A program made the translations under genes and the position numbers. A stretch of DNA of 64,000 nucleotides, taken from the NCBI RefSeq assembly GCF_013204795.1, contig NZ_JABMKW010000020.1, forward strand, positions 124,001 through 188,000, written 5' to 3'. Positions 61,443-64,000 of this stretch are shown here, in pieces. The stretch is from Pedobacter panaciterrae. Its GTDB lineage: Bacteria; Bacteroidota; Bacteroidia; Sphingobacteriales; Sphingobacteriaceae. The stretch's first letter is position 1; each line of letters begins with the position of its first letter. The notes under the pieces were generated by a model. It had not been told where the DNA came from, ran no database searches, and saw nothing but the letters and a program-made list of their open reading frames with translations.

Positions 61443-62695
61443 GAAGAAGAAAATTTATAGAAGCGATGTCATTTGCAACGGCAGCCGGCGTAGTGAGTTC
61501 AACACAACTTTTGGCTGCTGAATACAAAGCTAATCGCTTAGGCCCATATAGGAATGACCGGGAATACTGGTGCGAGCTTTTATATAAAATTGCCAGCCCG
61601 GTGGTTTCCAATCTGGCCAGCGGAACATTGAAGAAAAATATGCCGCTTGAGAAGTCGCCGACTTTTGATTCCAGATCGTTAAGTGTTACCTACCTTGAAG
61701 CGGTAGGTCGAACTTATGCGGGGATTGCCCCGTGGATTGCGCTGCCAGATGACAATACCAGGGAAGCTGTATTGAGAAAAAAACTGAGAGCAGACGCTAT
61801 TACTGGTTTAAACAAATGCTTTGATCCATCAAGCCCCGATCTTTTAAATTTCTCAAAGGACTATCAGCCTATTGTGGATTCTGCTTACCTGGCGCAGGCA
61901 TTTTTAAGGGCACCAAAGGCTTTATGGGAGCCTCTTGATTCATTAACTAAGCAACGGATCGTATCCTCATTTAAATCACTGAGGAACAGAAAGCCATTTA
62001 ACAGTAACTGGTTATTGTTTGGCGCTATTACGGAAGCATTTTTGCTTTCTATTGGAGAGGAATATAACCATGTCCGGATAACAAATGGAGTTGATAGCCT
62101 GAATGACTGGTACAAAGGCGATGGATGGTATGGCGATGGACCTAATCTGGCATTTGATTATTACAATTCCTTTGTAATACATCCAATGATGGTTGATACG
62201 CTTCGGCTTTTAGTTGATCATAAGCTAGCAGAAGAGAAAAGCTATGAGCTTGCATTAATCAGAATGCAACGTTATGCAGTAGGCCAGGAAAGAATGATTT
62301 CTCCGGAAGGTACTTACCCTCCAATTGGCCGTTCCATTACTTATAGGACCGGTGCTTTTCAGGCCTTAAGTCAGATTGCCCTAATGGAAAAGCTTCCTGA
62401 ATCTATTTTGCCAGCACAAGTTCGGTGTGCATTAACAAAAGTTAAACAGAATATGTATAGTATACCAGGAACTTTTGATAAGAATAACTGGCTAACTCTG
62501 GGTTTTTGTGGACATCAACCAGATATTGCTGATTACTATACATCCACAGGTAGCCTTTATATGGCTACGCTTTCATTTTTGCCATTGGGCTTACCTGAAA
62601 CTAATTTGTTCTGGACACAAGCACCTGCAGACTGGACTGCAAAGAGCGCCTGGAGCGGTAAGTCTTTTCAAAAAGATTATCATGTAGATTATTGA
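61439..62695 (+). CDS. DUF2264-family protein (probable glycan-active, exported)
   Basis: A 418-residue protein with a twin-arginine-like start (MRRRKFIEAMSFATAAGVVS) and alanine-rich signal. The DUF2264 core follows: YLEAVGRTYAGIAPWIALP, FNSNWLLFGAITEAFLL, GDGWYGDGPNLAFDYYNSFV. The fold is an alpha/alpha barrel. From memory, some DUF2264 proteins belong to CAZy GH154 (glucuronidases), so it may remove a uronic acid from the same glycan, but this is not certain. Its start overlaps the fucosidase stop by 4 bp. Its end overlaps the convergent stress-protein gene by 7 bp. Confidence 0.88.
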   Translation: MRRRKFIEAMSFATAAGVVSSTQLLAAEYKANRLGPYRNDREYWCELLYKIASPVVSNLASGTLKKNMPLEKSPTFDSRSLSVTYLEAVGRTYAGIAPWIALPDDNTREAVLRKKLRADAITGLNKCFDPSSPDLLNFSKDYQPIVDSAYLAQAFLRAPKALWEPLDSLTKQRIVSSFKSLRNRKPFNSNWLLFGAITEAFLLSIGEEYNHVRITNGVDSLNDWYKGDGWYGDGPNLAFDYYNSFVIHPMMVDTLRLLVDHKLAEEKSYELALIRMQRYAVGQERMISPEGTYPPIGRSITYRTGAFQALSQIALMEKLPESILPAQVRCALTKVKQNMYSIPGTFDKNNWLTLGFCGHQPDIADYYTSTGSLYMATLSFLPLGLPETNLFWTQAPADWTAKSAWSGKSFQKDYHVDY

Positions 62696-63540
62696 TGGAC
62701 TTTTTGGTGGACTTCCTTTAATATTAATAAGGGTAATTGCGTATTCAAAGCAAGTTTTCTTGTCATGCTTTTATGAAATAGCCCCTCAAAGAAGCCATAC
62801 GTTTTTGCAACTATTATGACTATACCTGAGGCATGCTGTTTTGCAAACTCCATGATTCCTAATGCAACGTCCGGATTATCTGTATAGTGGTATTCCGGCG
62901 TTTCATTATCCCATAACTTGTGAAGGTTATATTGTTCTATAATGCGATCAGGATTAAAATGAGCTGATTCATTATGATCAACGTTTAGCAGGAGAAGCCT
63001 GGTGTTTAAAGCATGCATAAATGACTTTATGGTATTTACCGGGCTGGTTTCGTTTACTTCTTTCAAATCACAGCTTAACACCATGTTTTTTATAGTTGTG
63101 TAACTCGACTCATTAGGAATAACAAGAATGGGCATTGATACGCTTTTAACAATGCTTATTGTGTTACTACCTATTAAGGCGGTAAGTCCTCTGCTTTTCC
63201 CTGTAATGCCGATAACTACAAAAGGATCTGGGTATTGCTTTGAAAGCTGTTCTAAGCCCATTATTATGGGACTGTCGTCGGTAAAGATTTCGATAGCGGT
63301 ATCTTGTGCACACAGATCCGAAATTGCCGTTTTTACATTATTAAGAGATGTGATGCTTTTCTCATGTAAAATGTGTGCATCTCTATTCTCAGGAAATGGA
63401 ATCTCGGTAGCAACAGGTAATTCATAGGAGTGATATAACAAGATTTGTTTAGCATGAAGCTGTTTACTTAACGATGCTGCATACCGTGCTGCATTTAATG
63501 CAGATGCAGAGAAATCAGTGGCAATGATGATCGTTTTCAT
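62689..63540 (-). CDS. Tandem universal stress protein (UspA-like)
   Basis: A 283-residue protein made of two UspA domains. Domain one (about 1-150) has IIIATDFSASALNAARYAASL and ends GSNTISIVKSVSMPILVIP, carrying the nucleotide-loop GxxG as VVIGITGKSRGLTALIGS. Domain two (about 155-280) is more divergent and ends HKSMTRKLALNTQLPLLIL. Universal stress proteins bind ATP or other nucleotides and appear in stress or stationary phase. Monocistronic. Confidence 0.9.
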   Translation of the reverse strand: MKTIIIATDFSASALNAARYAASLSKQLHAKQILLYHSYELPVATEIPFPENRDAHILHEKSITSLNNVKTAISDLCAQDTAIEIFTDDSPIIMGLEQLSKQYPDPFVVIGITGKSRGLTALIGSNTISIVKSVSMPILVIPNESSYTTIKNMVLSCDLKEVNETSPVNTIKSFMHALNTRLLLLNVDHNESAHFNPDRIIEQYNLHKLWDNETPEYHYTDNPDVALGIMEFAKQHASGIVIIVAKTYGFFEGLFHKSMTRKLALNTQLPLLILKEVHQKVHQ

Positions 63541-63592
63541 GGATTTGCTCCCTATTCGCCTCTTGATAACAATTATAGTGAGCAGAATGTTT

Positions 63593-63737
63593 TACTTTTC
63601 TAAAAAGTAGGACTGAGTAATCACACAGGTTGTGAGAAACTTATAACTACTTATTGTGAAAGATATTTCACAGGTATGTGCAATAAACTGTGAACTTTTT
63701 ACAAAATGGTTTACAACTAGTTAAAGTATGGTTCACG
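63593..63737. promoter_or_regulatory. Cluster of TGTGA/TCACA inverted repeats
   Basis: Three dyads lie between the stress-protein and export genes: TACTTTT/AAAAGTA (63593-63609), TCACA-CAGGT-TGTGA (63621-63635) and TGTGAAAGATATTTCACA (63655-63672, perfect 7-bp arms). Single half-sites follow at 63689-63694 (TGTGAA) and 63732-63736 (TTCAC). Regular re-use of TGTGA suggests binding by one dimeric regulator controlling the export gene at 63813. Confidence 0.5.
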
Positions 63738-63812
63738 GATTATAATAAGTGTGTAAATTCATATCATAGTATTTAATCAAACATTTATTGTGTTTAATTT
63801 AAATTATATTTT

Positions 63813-64000
63813 ATGAATCTAAAACACCTCTTCTGTTACTTAATGTTAATTATGTTAAGTAGCTGTTCCAGACAAAGAAATTTAGTTTATTTCAGTGATC
63901 TTAAAGGAGCCAGCGAAAGTAGTTCACAGGTTTTAGATGCCGGAGAGCCCACCATACTTCAAAATGACGTGCTGGGTATTACAGTTAATAGTACCAGCCC
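63813..64000 (+). CDS. Wza-type polysaccharide export lipoprotein (5' part)
   Basis: The first 62 codons of a gene that runs off the window. It has a lipoprotein signal (YLMLIMLSSC, Cys near 18), then NLVYFSDLKGASESS and the start of the Poly_export domain, ILQNDVLGITVNS. The family forms the outer-membrane channel for capsule or exopolysaccharide, so a polysaccharide biosynthesis cluster probably lies to the right. Confidence 0.85.
   Translation, partial: MNLKHLFCYLMLIMLSSCSRQRNLVYFSDLKGASESSSQVLDAGEPTILQNDVLGITVNSTS

Noticed and set aside
1..64000. CRISPR arrays, tRNA or rRNA genes, integrases and transposases
   Set aside because: I looked for regularly spaced repeats, T-loop motifs and integrase or transposase signatures and found none.

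Overview
The window looks like chromosomal DNA of a Bacteroidota member of the family Sphingobacteriaceae, most like Pedobacter. Evidence for this is an AT-rich composition, TAnnTTTG-type promoter elements with almost no Shine-Dalgarno sequences, a SusC/SusD pair beside a hybrid two-component regulator, FtsX-type permeases, ECF sigma factors next to small membrane proteins, and many lipoproteins with the motif ..SC or ..GC. The assignment is by family pattern only; no rRNA or tRNA lies in the window.

Layout. 1-8.3 kb holds two cassettes that pair a short-chain dehydrogenase with a Crp/Fnr-type regulator, an orphan sensor kinase, a DegT-type aminotransferase, the decayed tail of an FtsX permease, and a TlpA-like gene split by an in-frame TAG. 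8.3-12.9 kb is more accessory in character: an apparent ECF-sigma/DinB fusion gene, a gene-poor stretch of about 1.15 kb with strong inverted repeats and its own promoter-like element, a small XRE regulator with back-to-back palindromes in front, then YcxB-, glyoxalase- and TfoX-like genes. 12.9-36.4 kb is mostly envelope and secreted proteins: a 2031-residue alpha-2-macroglobulin with an inserted SusC-like plug, a beta-propeller-like protein, an FtsX/MacB permease with a sigma-54-type promoter, peptidases and hydrolases (M20, serine hydrolase, NlpC/P60, alpha/beta hydrolase, M1), a frameshifted lipocalin-like gene, a thioredoxin-like protein and a membrane-anchored patatin.

36.4-50.7 kb carries two ECF sigma operons. 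One (46.2 kb) sits in a strikingly symmetric pair of divergent promoters. The same stretch has a DUF4397 lipoprotein, an endolysin-like protein, MFS and LysE exporters, a TonB-dependent receptor, a 68-residue double-glycine-leader peptide with a strong terminator, and small DinB, YjbR and DUF2461 genes.

50.7-62.7 kb is a compact polysaccharide utilisation locus. A divergent hybrid two-component regulator faces an operon of SusC, SusD, a GH29 alpha-L-fucosidase and a DUF2264 protein, which suggests import and trimming of a fucose-containing glycan. After a convergent universal stress protein, the window ends in the first 62 codons of a Wza-type polysaccharide export lipoprotein, so an exopolysaccharide locus probably continues to the right. 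Its upstream region is packed with TGTGA/TCACA inverted repeats.

Three genes (TlpA-like, lipocalin-like, FtsX tail) are visibly broken and one (sigma/DinB) is fused. These are either real decay or single-base assembly errors, and read-level checking would decide.
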